Assembly (NCBI GenBank): GCA_964626275.1
Contig: CAZVCZ010000010.1
Span: forward strand, 1-26,570
Direction of reading: 5' to 3'
DNA from: M55B157 sp964626275
Lineage (GTDB): Bacteria > Actinomycetota > Actinomycetes > S36-B12
Length of the DNA stretch: 26,570 bases
The notes under the pieces are model-generated. The model saw only the letters and a program-made list of their open reading frames with translations. It was not told where the DNA came from and ran no database searches. The number at the start of each line of letters is the position of its first letter. The stretch's first letter is position 1. The position numbers and the translations under genes were made by a program. Positions 15,761 to 23,113 of the stretch are shown in pieces.

Positions 15761-17304
15761 GCGCCTTCCCGTGGCTGACGACGATCGGCGTGGTGCCGTT
15801 GGTCGGCGCCGTGATCGTCATGCTGCTGCCGGCGGCACGCACGACCCTCGCTAAGCAGATCGCCTTCCTTTTCTCCCTTATCGCTCTCGGGCTCACCGTG
15901 GCGATGGCCCTGCAGTTCAACGCCACCTCCAGCGATCCGTTCCAGTTTGTGGAAAGCACCCCCTGGATCCCAGCATTGGGCATCAGCTATTCGGTCGGGG
16001 TGGATGGCATCGGTCTGGTGCTCGTTGCTCTCGCTGCGACGCTCGTGCCCGTGGTGATCCTGGCTGGGTGGAACGACGTGGAGACCGCGGCCGGCAAGGG
16101 GTCGGTGAAGGGCTACTTCGCCCTCCTGCTCGTCCTCGAGACGCTCATGATCGGAGTCTTCTCCGCCACCGATCTGTTCTTGTTCTACGTGTTCTTCGAG
16201 GCGATGCTCGTCCCGATCTATTTCCTCATCGGTCGCTACGGCGGTGCCCAGCGCTCCTACGCCGCGATGAAGTTCCTCATCTACTCACTCGTGGGTGGAT
16301 TGTTCATGCTCGCGTCGCTGATCGGCGTCTATGTCGTCTCGGCTCGCATCCTCGGAGAAGGCACCTTCGACTTCCTGTCCCTCGTCGGACTGGAGATGGA
16401 CTCGACGACCCAGCGAATGCTGTTCCTCGGCTTCTTCTTCGCCTTCGCGATCAAGGCGCCGCTGTGGCCATTCCATACCTGGCTACCCGATGCCGCGAAG
16501 GAGTCCACCCCGGCCACCGCGGTCCTGCTCATCGGTGTCCTCGACAAGGTCGGCACCTTCGGGATGATCCGCTATCTGCTGCCGATCTTCCCCGAGGCAT
16601 CGTCGTTCTACGCTCCCGTGGTCATCGCGATGGCCGTGATCGGCATTTTGTACGGTGCCCTCGTCGCGCTGGGCCAAAACGACATGAAGCGACTCTTCGC
16701 CTACTCCTCGATGTCTCACTTCGGCTTCATCGCCCTCGGTATCTTCGTGTTCACCTCACAGGGTGGCACCGGGTCGGTTGTCTACATGCTCGCCCACGGC
16801 CTGTCGACCGCCGCACTGTTCCTCACGGCCGGATTCTTGATGATGCGCCGCAACGGCTCCAGTCTCATCAGCGACTACGGCGGAATCGCCAAGGTCGCAC
16901 CGGTTCTCGGTGGATTCCTCATGTTCGCCGCGATGTCCTCCCTGGCTCTCCCGGGTCTGGCCAGCTTCACCGGTGAATTCCTGGTCCTGCTCGGCACCTT
17001 CTCCCGCTACATCTGGGTGGGTGTCATCGCCACGCTCGGCATCGTGTTCACCGCGGCCTATGTCCTGCGTTTCTACCAGCGCACGGCGACCGGCCCGACC
17101 CCCGCGGCTTTGGTGAGCATGCCGGATGCTCGCGGGCGTGAGATCACATCGCTCGCGCCTATCGTCGTGCTGACCCTGGTCATTGGCATCGTGCCCGGAC
17201 CCGTGCTCGACGTGGTCAATCCCGCGGTCGAACGGACGCTGGAGATCGTCGGGGTGAGCGACCCTGCGCCCACCGTGGACACCAGTGAAGGGAGCCAGCC
17301 GTGA
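15757..17304 (+). CDS. nuoM: NADH-quinone oxidoreductase subunit M
   Basis: An antiporter-like proton-pumping subunit of 515 residues with about 14 transmembrane segments. The essential glutamate lies in FYVFFEAMLVPIYFLIGRYGG-type sequence (E148), and the lysine-helix block is NDMKRLFAYSSMSHFGFI. The sequence WPFHTWLPDAAKESTP is characteristic of NuoM rather than NuoL or NuoN. The start ATG overlaps the nuoL stop; the end overlaps nuoN as GTGA. Confidence 0.95.
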   Translation: MSAFPWLTTIGVVPLVGAVIVMLLPAARTTLAKQIAFLFSLIALGLTVAMALQFNATSSDPFQFVESTPWIPALGISYSVGVDGIGLVLVALAATLVPVVILAGWNDVETAAGKGSVKGYFALLLVLETLMIGVFSATDLFLFYVFFEAMLVPIYFLIGRYGGAQRSYAAMKFLIYSLVGGLFMLASLIGVYVVSARILGEGTFDFLSLVGLEMDSTTQRMLFLGFFFAFAIKAPLWPFHTWLPDAAKESTPATAVLLIGVLDKVGTFGMIRYLLPIFPEASSFYAPVVIAMAVIGILYGALVALGQNDMKRLFAYSSMSHFGFIALGIFVFTSQGGTGSVVYMLAHGLSTAALFLTAGFLMMRRNGSSLISDYGGIAKVAPVLGGFLMFAAMSSLALPGLASFTGEFLVLLGTFSRYIWVGVIATLGIVFTAAYVLRFYQRTATGPTPAALVSMPDARGREITSLAPIVVLTLVIGIVPGPVLDVVNPAVERTLEIVGVSDPAPTVDTSEGSQP

Positions 17305-18836
17305 ACGACGTGCTCACCGCTCCCGATATCGACTATCTCGCCCTGCTGCCGATGCTCATCGTCGGTATCGCGGCGATCGTTGGCGTCCTCGTAGAGGCAT
17401 TCCTGCCTCGAAGTGCGCGGCGTAGTCTGCAGATCCTCATCACCTTCGCCGCCCTGTTCGCAGCCTTCGTGGTCCTCGTGTCGAATGCCGGCATCCGGAT
17501 CATCACCGGGTCCCTCGCCATCGATGGGCCGAGCCTGTTCCTGCAGGGCCTGGTGCTCCTGGTGTCGCTGGTGGCAGCGCTTCTCATCGCCGAACGACGA
17601 GTCGATCCATCAGGCGACGCGTTCGCGCCGCGAGTGAGTTCGCTGCCCGGATCGGCGGAGGAGCAGGAACTCGCACGTCGCGGCTTCGCCCAGACCGAGG
17701 TGTGGCCGCTCATGCTCTTCGCGGTGCTGGGCATGATGCTCTTCACCGCAGCCAATGACCTGCTGGTGATGTTCATCGCGCTCGAGATCATGTCGCTGCC
17801 GCTGTATCTCATGGTCGGCATGGCACGTCGACGTCGGCTGCTGTCGCAGGAATCCGCGCTGAAGTACTTCGTCCTCGGCGCGTTCTCCTCGGCCTTCTTC
17901 ATCTTCGGTGCGGCGCTGCTCTACGGCTACTCCGCCAGCATTACGCTCCCGGCCATCGCCGACGCCCTCTCCGCCAAGCCTGGTGAGCAGGGCCTGGTGA
18001 TCGCCGGCTTTGCTCTCGTTGTCGTGGGGCTGTTGTTCAAGATCGGTGCTGTTCCCTTCCATCAGTGGGTGCCCGACGTCTATCAGGGATCCCCGAGCCC
18101 GATCACCGCCTTCATGGCCGCTGCGGTGAAGGTCGCGGCCTTCGGCGCCCTGCTGCGGTTCCTCTACGTCGCCTTCGGGGGCAATCGCTGGGACTGGCAG
18201 CCGGCGCTGTGGGTCATCGCGATCGCGACCATGCTGCTGGGGTCGATCGTGGCGATCACGCAGACCGACATCAAGCGGATGCTGGCCTACTCCTCGATCG
18301 CCCAGGCGGGTTTCATCCTGGTAGGCGTCATCGCGACCAATCCCGAGGGGGTCGCCGCGGTGATGTTCTACCTCGCCGCCTATGGATTCGCGACCCTCGG
18401 TGCCTTCGGGGTGATCAGCCTCGTCCGGGACAGCGGTGGCGGAGAGGCGACCCATCTGTCCCGCTGGGCCGGTCTGGGCCGGCGATCGCCCTGGCTGGCG
18501 GCGGCGTTCGCGCTGTTCCTGCTCTCCTTCGCCGGAATCCCGCTCACCAGCGGCTTCATCGGAAAATTCACGGTCTTCGAGGCGGCCATCATCAGCGATG
18601 CGACCCCGCTGGTCATCGTCGGCGTCGTGGCCAGCATCATCGCGGCCTTCTTCTACATCCGGGTCATCGTGCTCATGTACTTCACCGATTCGGCGGAGGA
18701 TGCTCCCACGGTGGCGGTTCCCTCGGCCTGGACCACGTTGGCGATTTCGATCGCGGCTGCGGTCACCGTCGTGCTGGGCGTCCTGCCGCAGCCGGTGCTC
18801 GATCTCGTCGAGCGCGCCGATGTGTTCCTCCGGTAG
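17301..18836 (+). CDS. nuoN: NADH-quinone oxidoreductase subunit N
   Basis: The third antiporter-like subunit, 511 residues, with about 14 transmembrane helices. The key glutamate is E162 in FIALEIMSLPLYLMVG; the block TDIKRMLAYSSIAQAGFIL carries the central lysine, and FHQWVPDVYQGSP is typical of NuoN. A hydrophilic loop at about residues 98-132 is longer than in E. coli. The GTG start overlaps the nuoM stop, with GAAGGGAG just upstream. It is the last nuo gene; the prenyl synthase follows after 42 bases with no terminator in between. Confidence 0.95.
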   Translation: MNDVLTAPDIDYLALLPMLIVGIAAIVGVLVEAFLPRSARRSLQILITFAALFAAFVVLVSNAGIRIITGSLAIDGPSLFLQGLVLLVSLVAALLIAERRVDPSGDAFAPRVSSLPGSAEEQELARRGFAQTEVWPLMLFAVLGMMLFTAANDLLVMFIALEIMSLPLYLMVGMARRRRLLSQESALKYFVLGAFSSAFFIFGAALLYGYSASITLPAIADALSAKPGEQGLVIAGFALVVVGLLFKIGAVPFHQWVPDVYQGSPSPITAFMAAAVKVAAFGALLRFLYVAFGGNRWDWQPALWVIAIATMLLGSIVAITQTDIKRMLAYSSIAQAGFILVGVIATNPEGVAAVMFYLAAYGFATLGAFGVISLVRDSGGGEATHLSRWAGLGRRSPWLAAAFALFLLSFAGIPLTSGFIGKFTVFEAAIISDATPLVIVGVVASIIAAFFYIRVIVLMYFTDSAEDAPTVAVPSAWTTLAISIAAAVTVVLGVLPQPVLDLVERADVFLR

Positions 18837-18878
18837 TACCGTCGAAGTACATCGACGCGTACCGAGAGGAGCCCACGG

Positions 18879-19877
18879 GTGAGCCCGCAGCTACGAGGCA
18901 GCATGGCCAGCCTGGGGGTCGATCCTGCGCTCGCGGAGGATCTCGACCGAGGCATGGAGGCGGTGGAGAAGCACCTGCGTGACTCGGTACGCAGCGATTA
19001 CCCCTTCGTCACCGAAGCCTCCCGACATCTCGTGGATGCCGGAGGAAAGCGCTTCCGTCCCCTCCTGGTTCTCCTCTCCGCTCGATACGGTGATCCTGAG
19101 GCGCCCGGGGTTGTGCCAGCGGCGGTCGTGGTCGAACTGACACACCTCGCCACGCTCTATCACGACGATGTGATGGACGAGGCCGAACTGCGGCGGGGAG
19201 CTCGATCGGCGAATGCCCGTTGGGACAACACCGTGGCGATTCTCACCGGTGATTTTCTCTTCGCTCGAGCCTCGGACATCCTGGCCGACCTCGGCCCCGA
19301 AGCGGTGCGGATCCAGGCGCGGACCTTCGAGCGACTGTGCACCGGACAGATTCGCGAGACGGTGGGACCCGCTGATGGAGTCGATCCTGTTGCCCACCAT
19401 CTCACCGTGCTTGCGGATAAGACCGGCTCACTGATCGCCACCTCATGTCGATTCGGCGCCATGCTGTCGGGCGCGAGTGATGAGGTCGTGGAGACTCTCA
19501 CCCGCTTCGGGGAAGCGATCGGTGTGGCCTTCCAGCTCGCCGATGATCTCGTTGACATCACTAGTGACACCGAACAGTCGGGCAAGACCCCGGGCACCGA
19601 TCTGCGCGAAGGTGTGCCGACCCTGGCGGGATTGATGGCGTTACGCGTTGCTGATGACGCCGTGCTCAGTGATGCCCTCGTGCGCCCCATCGTCGATGAC
19701 GGCGAGCACGCGGAAGTGCTGACTCGTTTGCGCGCACACCCTGCGCTCGTGGAGGCCAGGATCGAGGCGCGCGCCTGGGCGGATCGGGCTCGGGGCGAGT
19801 TGGCCGCGCTGCCCGATGGATCCACGACCCGGGCGCTGGCAGCGTTGTGCGACTACGTCGTGGAACGCACGGGCTGA
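18879..19877 (+). CDS. Long-chain polyprenyl diphosphate synthase (menaquinone side chain)
   Basis: A trans-prenyltransferase of 332 residues that adds isopentenyl units to an allylic diphosphate. GGKRFRP is at 55-61, the first aspartate-rich motif DDVMD at 96-100 followed by RRG, and the second, DDLVD, at 222-226. The residues four and five before the first motif are small (A91, T92), whereas C20 enzymes often have bulky aromatics there, so a longer product such as hepta- to nonaprenyl diphosphate is expected. The exact chain length cannot be read. GTG 18879 has a ribosome site (GAGAGGAG) about eight bases upstream. Its position after nuoN, with menF and menG in the window, supports a role in menaquinone synthesis. 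Related names are HepT, IspB and GrcC. Confidence 0.9.
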   Translation: MSPQLRGSMASLGVDPALAEDLDRGMEAVEKHLRDSVRSDYPFVTEASRHLVDAGGKRFRPLLVLLSARYGDPEAPGVVPAAVVVELTHLATLYHDDVMDEAELRRGARSANARWDNTVAILTGDFLFARASDILADLGPEAVRIQARTFERLCTGQIRETVGPADGVDPVAHHLTVLADKTGSLIATSCRFGAMLSGASDEVVETLTRFGEAIGVAFQLADDLVDITSDTEQSGKTPGTDLREGVPTLAGLMALRVADDAVLSDALVRPIVDDGEHAEVLTRLRAHPALVEARIEARAWADRARGELAALPDGSTTRALAALCDYVVERTG

Positions 19878-19882
19878 CGACC

Positions 19883-21061
19883 TCAGTAGCCGAGGAGGCG
19901 GGCGACGAGATCGGTCATCACCTCGGTTGCGCCACCGCCGATGCCCAGGACCCGCACGTCGCGGTAGTGCCGCTCGATCTCCATCTCCCGCATGTAGCCC
20001 ATGCCGCCATGGATCTGGACGGCTCGGTCGACCACGAACTCGGCGGCCTCGACCGCGGTCTGCTTCGCCAGCGCTGCTTCCACCGCGAGCTGCTCACCTT
20101 CAGCGTGGCGCGCGGCGACGTTGCGGGTGTAGCTGCGGGCAACCTCAGTCCGCCGATGCATGTCGACGAGCATGTGGCGGATGGTCTGGCGGGTGATCAG
20201 CGGACGGCCGAATGTCTCGCGGTCGCGCGCCCAGGAGACAGCGAGATCGAGGGAGCGTTGGGCTGTGGCGTAGGCGGTAACGGCGATCGACACACGCTCC
20301 GTGACGAAGTGACGAGCGAGAGACGCGAAGCCCTCGCCCACACCGAGCACATCGCGGCTGTGGACCGAAACCCCATCGAAGGACAACTCGGCCGTGTCGG
20401 AGCACCACCAGCCCATCTTCGCCAGGGCGCGGGGTGGCGCGTATCCAGGAGAGGTCGGATCGAGGATCATGAGTGTGATCCCCGCGGCACCCTCACCGGA
20501 CTCCGGTGTGCGCACTGCGGCGACCACCCGGTCCGCCCGCACCCCTGAGGTGATGAAGGTCTTGGCGCCCGTCACCGACCAGTCATCGGCGTTCCGCTCG
20601 GCCTTCGTGCGCAGCCGTGCGACATCTGAGCCGCCGTCGGGCTCGGTGACGCCCAGGGAGCAGATCATCTCGCCCGCCAGAGTCGGCCGGATGATGGTCT
20701 CGGCGAGATAGGTCGCTCCGTCGAGATCGCCGGCGGCCACCCGACGGTCATGTTCGTCGATAACGTGGGGAAGGCTGATGCCGTGGGTGAACAGGGCGGA
20801 GATCACTCCGCCGCTCGCGCCGGCCTCGAGCATCGCCTCGGTCATGACGACCACGTCGATCAGGTCCCCGCCGCTGCCACCGAGGGAGTCGGGGAATCCG
20901 ATGCCCAGGAGACCGATCTCGGCGGCTTCCCGGTGGAGTTCCCGCGGAAGCTGGCCCTGCTCCTCCCAGTCGGGAAGGTAGGGAACGATGCGCTCGGTCG
21001 TGAAATCGGTGACGAGTCGACGTAGAGCAGCCCGGTCTTCATCGGAATAGGGGTCGGTCAC
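19883..21061 (-). CDS. Acyl-CoA dehydrogenase family protein
   Basis: A full-length FAD flavoprotein of 392 residues that would introduce a double bond between C2 and C3 of an acyl-CoA. The N-terminal helical domain is at about 1-130; the FAD-contact strand SLGVTEPDGGSD at 135-146 and FITSG at 169-173 follow. The C-terminal domain holds the RETFGRPL motif (281-288) and IHGGMGYMRE (350-359). The usual catalytic glutamate position near the end (IYEGT in medium-chain enzymes) is glycine here (GIGGGATE, 373-380). A glutamate at 255 (HFVTERVSIA) aligns with the helix-G base of isovaleryl-CoA dehydrogenase. The substrate is unknown; a branched or unusual acyl-CoA is plausible. The GTG start has a TAGAAT box six bases upstream. 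It is convergent with the prenyl synthase, five bases apart. Confidence 0.9.
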   Translation of the reverse strand: MTDPYSDEDRAALRRLVTDFTTERIVPYLPDWEEQGQLPRELHREAAEIGLLGIGFPDSLGGSGGDLIDVVVMTEAMLEAGASGGVISALFTHGISLPHVIDEHDRRVAAGDLDGATYLAETIIRPTLAGEMICSLGVTEPDGGSDVARLRTKAERNADDWSVTGAKTFITSGVRADRVVAAVRTPESGEGAAGITLMILDPTSPGYAPPRALAKMGWWCSDTAELSFDGVSVHSRDVLGVGEGFASLARHFVTERVSIAVTAYATAQRSLDLAVSWARDRETFGRPLITRQTIRHMLVDMHRRTEVARSYTRNVAARHAEGEQLAVEAALAKQTAVEAAEFVVDRAVQIHGGMGYMREMEIERHYRDVRVLGIGGGATEVMTDLVARLLGY

Positions 21062-21067
21062 AGCTTC

Positions 21068-21073
21068 ATTCTA
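21068..21073 (-). promoter_or_regulatory. Probable -10 box for the acyl-CoA dehydrogenase (leaderless type)
   Basis: The minus strand reads TAGAAT, close to the ideal -10 sequence, followed by six bases and the GTG start at 21061. No ribosome site is present, so a leaderless transcript is the simplest reading. It sits in the 39-base gap after the transporter gene. Confidence 0.55.
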
Positions 21074-21100
21074 AGGAGTCAAGACAGCCCGGCTGGGGGC

Positions 21101-22036
21101 TCAGGTCGGCTCCGCGACTTCCAACTCATCGAGTGTCGAGGGGCGCCGAGAGTGGCGGAGGAGGTCGACCGAGAACACCGCGAGTGCCAGCCAGATGAAC
21201 CCGAAGCCGATCCACTCGAGCGGCTGCACGGTCTCGGAGAAAATGGTGATGCCGAAGATGAACAGCACCGTGGGGGTCATGTACTGGGCGAGCCCAAGGG
21301 TGCTCAAGGGCAGCCTGTTCGCTGCGGCGACGTAGGCCAGGAGCGGGATCGCCGTGAACGGTCCGAGGAGCATCAGCAGGATGGAGAAGCCCAGGCCATC
21401 GACGATGAACGCGGCCGATCCATTGATCTCGGCGTAGATGAGGACTGCGGAAGCGAGCGGGAACAGCATCGCGGTCTCGACGGTGAGGCTCGGGATCGCA
21501 TCGACTCCGGCGAGTTTCTTGAGTAGCCCGTAGGAGCCGAAGGAGAAGGCGAGCAGCAGGCCGATGATCGGCGCGGCGCCAGACCCGACTCCGATGGTGA
21601 TGACCCCCATGGTCGCGATCCCCACGGCCGTCCACTGCCCCAGCCGTAGCCGCTCACGCAGAACGAGAACCCCCAGGGTGACGCTGACCAGGGGATTGAT
21701 GAAGTACCCGAGGGAGGATTCCACGACCTGATCGGTGCTGATGGCGTAGATGAAGGTCGTCCAGTTCACGGTGATCGCGATGGACGCCAAGCTCAGCAGA
21801 ACGACAGATCTCCTGGACCTGAAGACGGCGAGGGTGGAGTCCCATCCCCGCGTCACGAGGATGATGCCGATGAGGAACACGAGCGACCAGATCACCCGGT
21901 GGGCGACGATCTCGATGGGCGAGGCGGCGTCGAGCAGCGAGAAGTACAACGGGGTGGCACCCCATAACCCGTAGGCGATCCCGGCGAAGCCGAGCCCGCG
22001 CCACAGGGTGGACGACGAGTGCCCGGGTGTTGTCAG
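21101..22036 (-). CDS. rarD: RarD-like drug/metabolite transporter (EamA family), apparent CTG start
   Basis: A membrane protein of about 311 residues with roughly ten hydrophobic helices in two EamA repeats. The N-terminal family block (GIAYGLWGATPLYFSLL, then EIVAHRVIWSLVF) identifies the RarD branch of the DMT superfamily; the substrate is unknown. The first canonical start in frame is a TTG at 21949, but that would remove the first helix, whose sequence is clearly coding. From there back to the in-frame stop at 22232-22234 I find no ATG, GTG or TTG. A CTG at 22034-22036 overlaps the korB TGA as CTGA, the same geometry as the ATGA and GTGA junctions in the nuo operon, so I take CTG as the start. 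A base error near the start is the alternative. It is the third gene of the korA-korB unit. Confidence 0.8.
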   Translation of the reverse strand: MTTPGHSSSTLWRGLGFAGIAYGLWGATPLYFSLLDAASPIEIVAHRVIWSLVFLIGIILVTRGWDSTLAVFRSRRSVVLLSLASIAITVNWTTFIYAISTDQVVESSLGYFINPLVSVTLGVLVLRERLRLGQWTAVGIATMGVITIGVGSGAAPIIGLLLAFSFGSYGLLKKLAGVDAIPSLTVETAMLFPLASAVLIYAEINGSAAFIVDGLGFSILLMLLGPFTAIPLLAYVAAANRLPLSTLGLAQYMTPTVLFIFGITIFSETVQPLEWIGFGFIWLALAVFSVDLLRHSRRPSTLDELEVAEPT

Positions 22037-23100
22037 GAGACGGTCCAGGTGTCCGAGCCGGCGAGCAGGGTCGCGAGGTCGCCGGGTCCCTTGCTCGCGC
22101 GCACGGCGTCGATCTGTTCCCGGGCCATCCGGTCGTAGGAGGGTCGGGACACGTCGCGGAAGACCCCGATGGGAGTGTCGGCGAGCGTGTGGGGATCGGA
22201 CAGGCGCGAAAGGGCGAAGGCGAGCCCGGGATCATCGGCGTGGGCATCGTGGTTCAACACGCGATCCTCTGGGACGTCTGCGGCATCGACGACGGCGACA
22301 TGCCCGTCATCTTGTCGAATCACGACCTTGTTGCCGTCGGCGCCGAATCGAATCGGCTGTCCGTGCTCGAGTCGGATCAGCATGTCGTCGCGTGTGTCCC
22401 CATCCTTGAGTGGCTCCCACGCATGGTCGTTGAAGATATTGCAGTTCTGATAGATCTCGACCAGGGCTGTTCCCTCGTGTGCGGCTGCCGCGCGCAGAAC
22501 CGACGTGAGATGTCCACGATCGGAATCGATCGTTCGGGCGACGAAGGTCGCCTCCGCTCCGAGTGCGACGGACACCGGATTGAAGGAGTAATCCAGAGAG
22601 CCCAGGGGAGTCGACTTCGTGATCTTGCCGGTCTCGGATGTGGGAGAGTACTGGCCCTTGGTCAGGCCGTAGATCCGATTGTTGAACAGCAGGATCTTGA
22701 GATTGACGTTGCGCCGCAATGCATGGATGAGGTGGTTGCCACCGATGGAGAGCGCATCTCCGTCGCCGGTGACGACCCAGACCGACAGGTCCGGGCGCGA
22801 CACCGCAACGCCGGTGGCGATGGCGGGCGCGCGGCCATGGATCGAATGAACGCCATAGGTGTTCATGTAGTAGGGGAACCGTGATGAGCAACCGATCCCC
22901 GAGACGAACACGATGTTCTCCTTGCGAAGACCCAACTCGGGGAGGAAGCCCTGGACGGCTGCGAGGATCGCGTAGTCACCGCATCCCGGACACCAGCGAA
23001 CCTCCTGGTCGCTCTTGAAGTCCTTCGCCTTCTGCGGCTCATCGGTCTTGGGAACCAGATCGAGGGCGGGAAAGGCCGACGGTGTGGGAGTGGCATTCAT
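22033..23100 (-). CDS. korB: 2-oxoglutarate:ferredoxin oxidoreductase, beta subunit
   Basis: The 355-residue thiamine-diphosphate subunit. It binds TPP through GDGD (112-115) and the NN pair at 140-141. It also carries one 4Fe-4S cluster with likely ligands C37 and C40 (WCPGCGDYA), C71 (GIGCSSR) and C220 (YQNCNIFND). With KorA it converts 2-oxoglutarate and CoA to succinyl-CoA and CO2, reducing ferredoxin. I use the ATG at 23100. A GTG or ATG-type start further out (23172) would overlap korA by 59 bases and add 24 non-conserved residues. A GAGG lies 11 bases upstream of 23100. The family resembles the mycobacterial CoA-dependent KorAB. Pyruvate as substrate cannot be excluded. Confidence 0.92.
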   Translation of the reverse strand: MNATPTPSAFPALDLVPKTDEPQKAKDFKSDQEVRWCPGCGDYAILAAVQGFLPELGLRKENIVFVSGIGCSSRFPYYMNTYGVHSIHGRAPAIATGVAVSRPDLSVWVVTGDGDALSIGGNHLIHALRRNVNLKILLFNNRIYGLTKGQYSPTSETGKITKSTPLGSLDYSFNPVSVALGAEATFVARTIDSDRGHLTSVLRAAAAHEGTALVEIYQNCNIFNDHAWEPLKDGDTRDDMLIRLEHGQPIRFGADGNKVVIRQDDGHVAVVDAADVPEDRVLNHDAHADDPGLAFALSRLSDPHTLADTPIGVFRDVSRPSYDRMAREQIDAVRASKGPGDLATLLAGSDTWTVS

Positions 23101-23113
23101 CGTGATCGTGACC

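Noticed and set aside
3147..18836. Possibility that the main complex I is incomplete or lacks its NADH module
   Set aside because: All fourteen subunits are present in order, with cluster, FMN/NADH and proton-channel residues intact, including the optional N7 cluster.
18837..18878. GTCGA...TCGAC inverted repeat between nuoN and the prenyl synthase as an operator
   Set aside because: The stem is only five bases, which is common in GC-rich DNA, and no promoter-like box accompanies it.
21085..21101. Short inverted repeat (AGCCC/GGGCT) after the RarD-like gene as a terminator
   Set aside because: Only five base pairs, no T-run, and it lies against the acyl-CoA dehydrogenase promoter; too weak to call.
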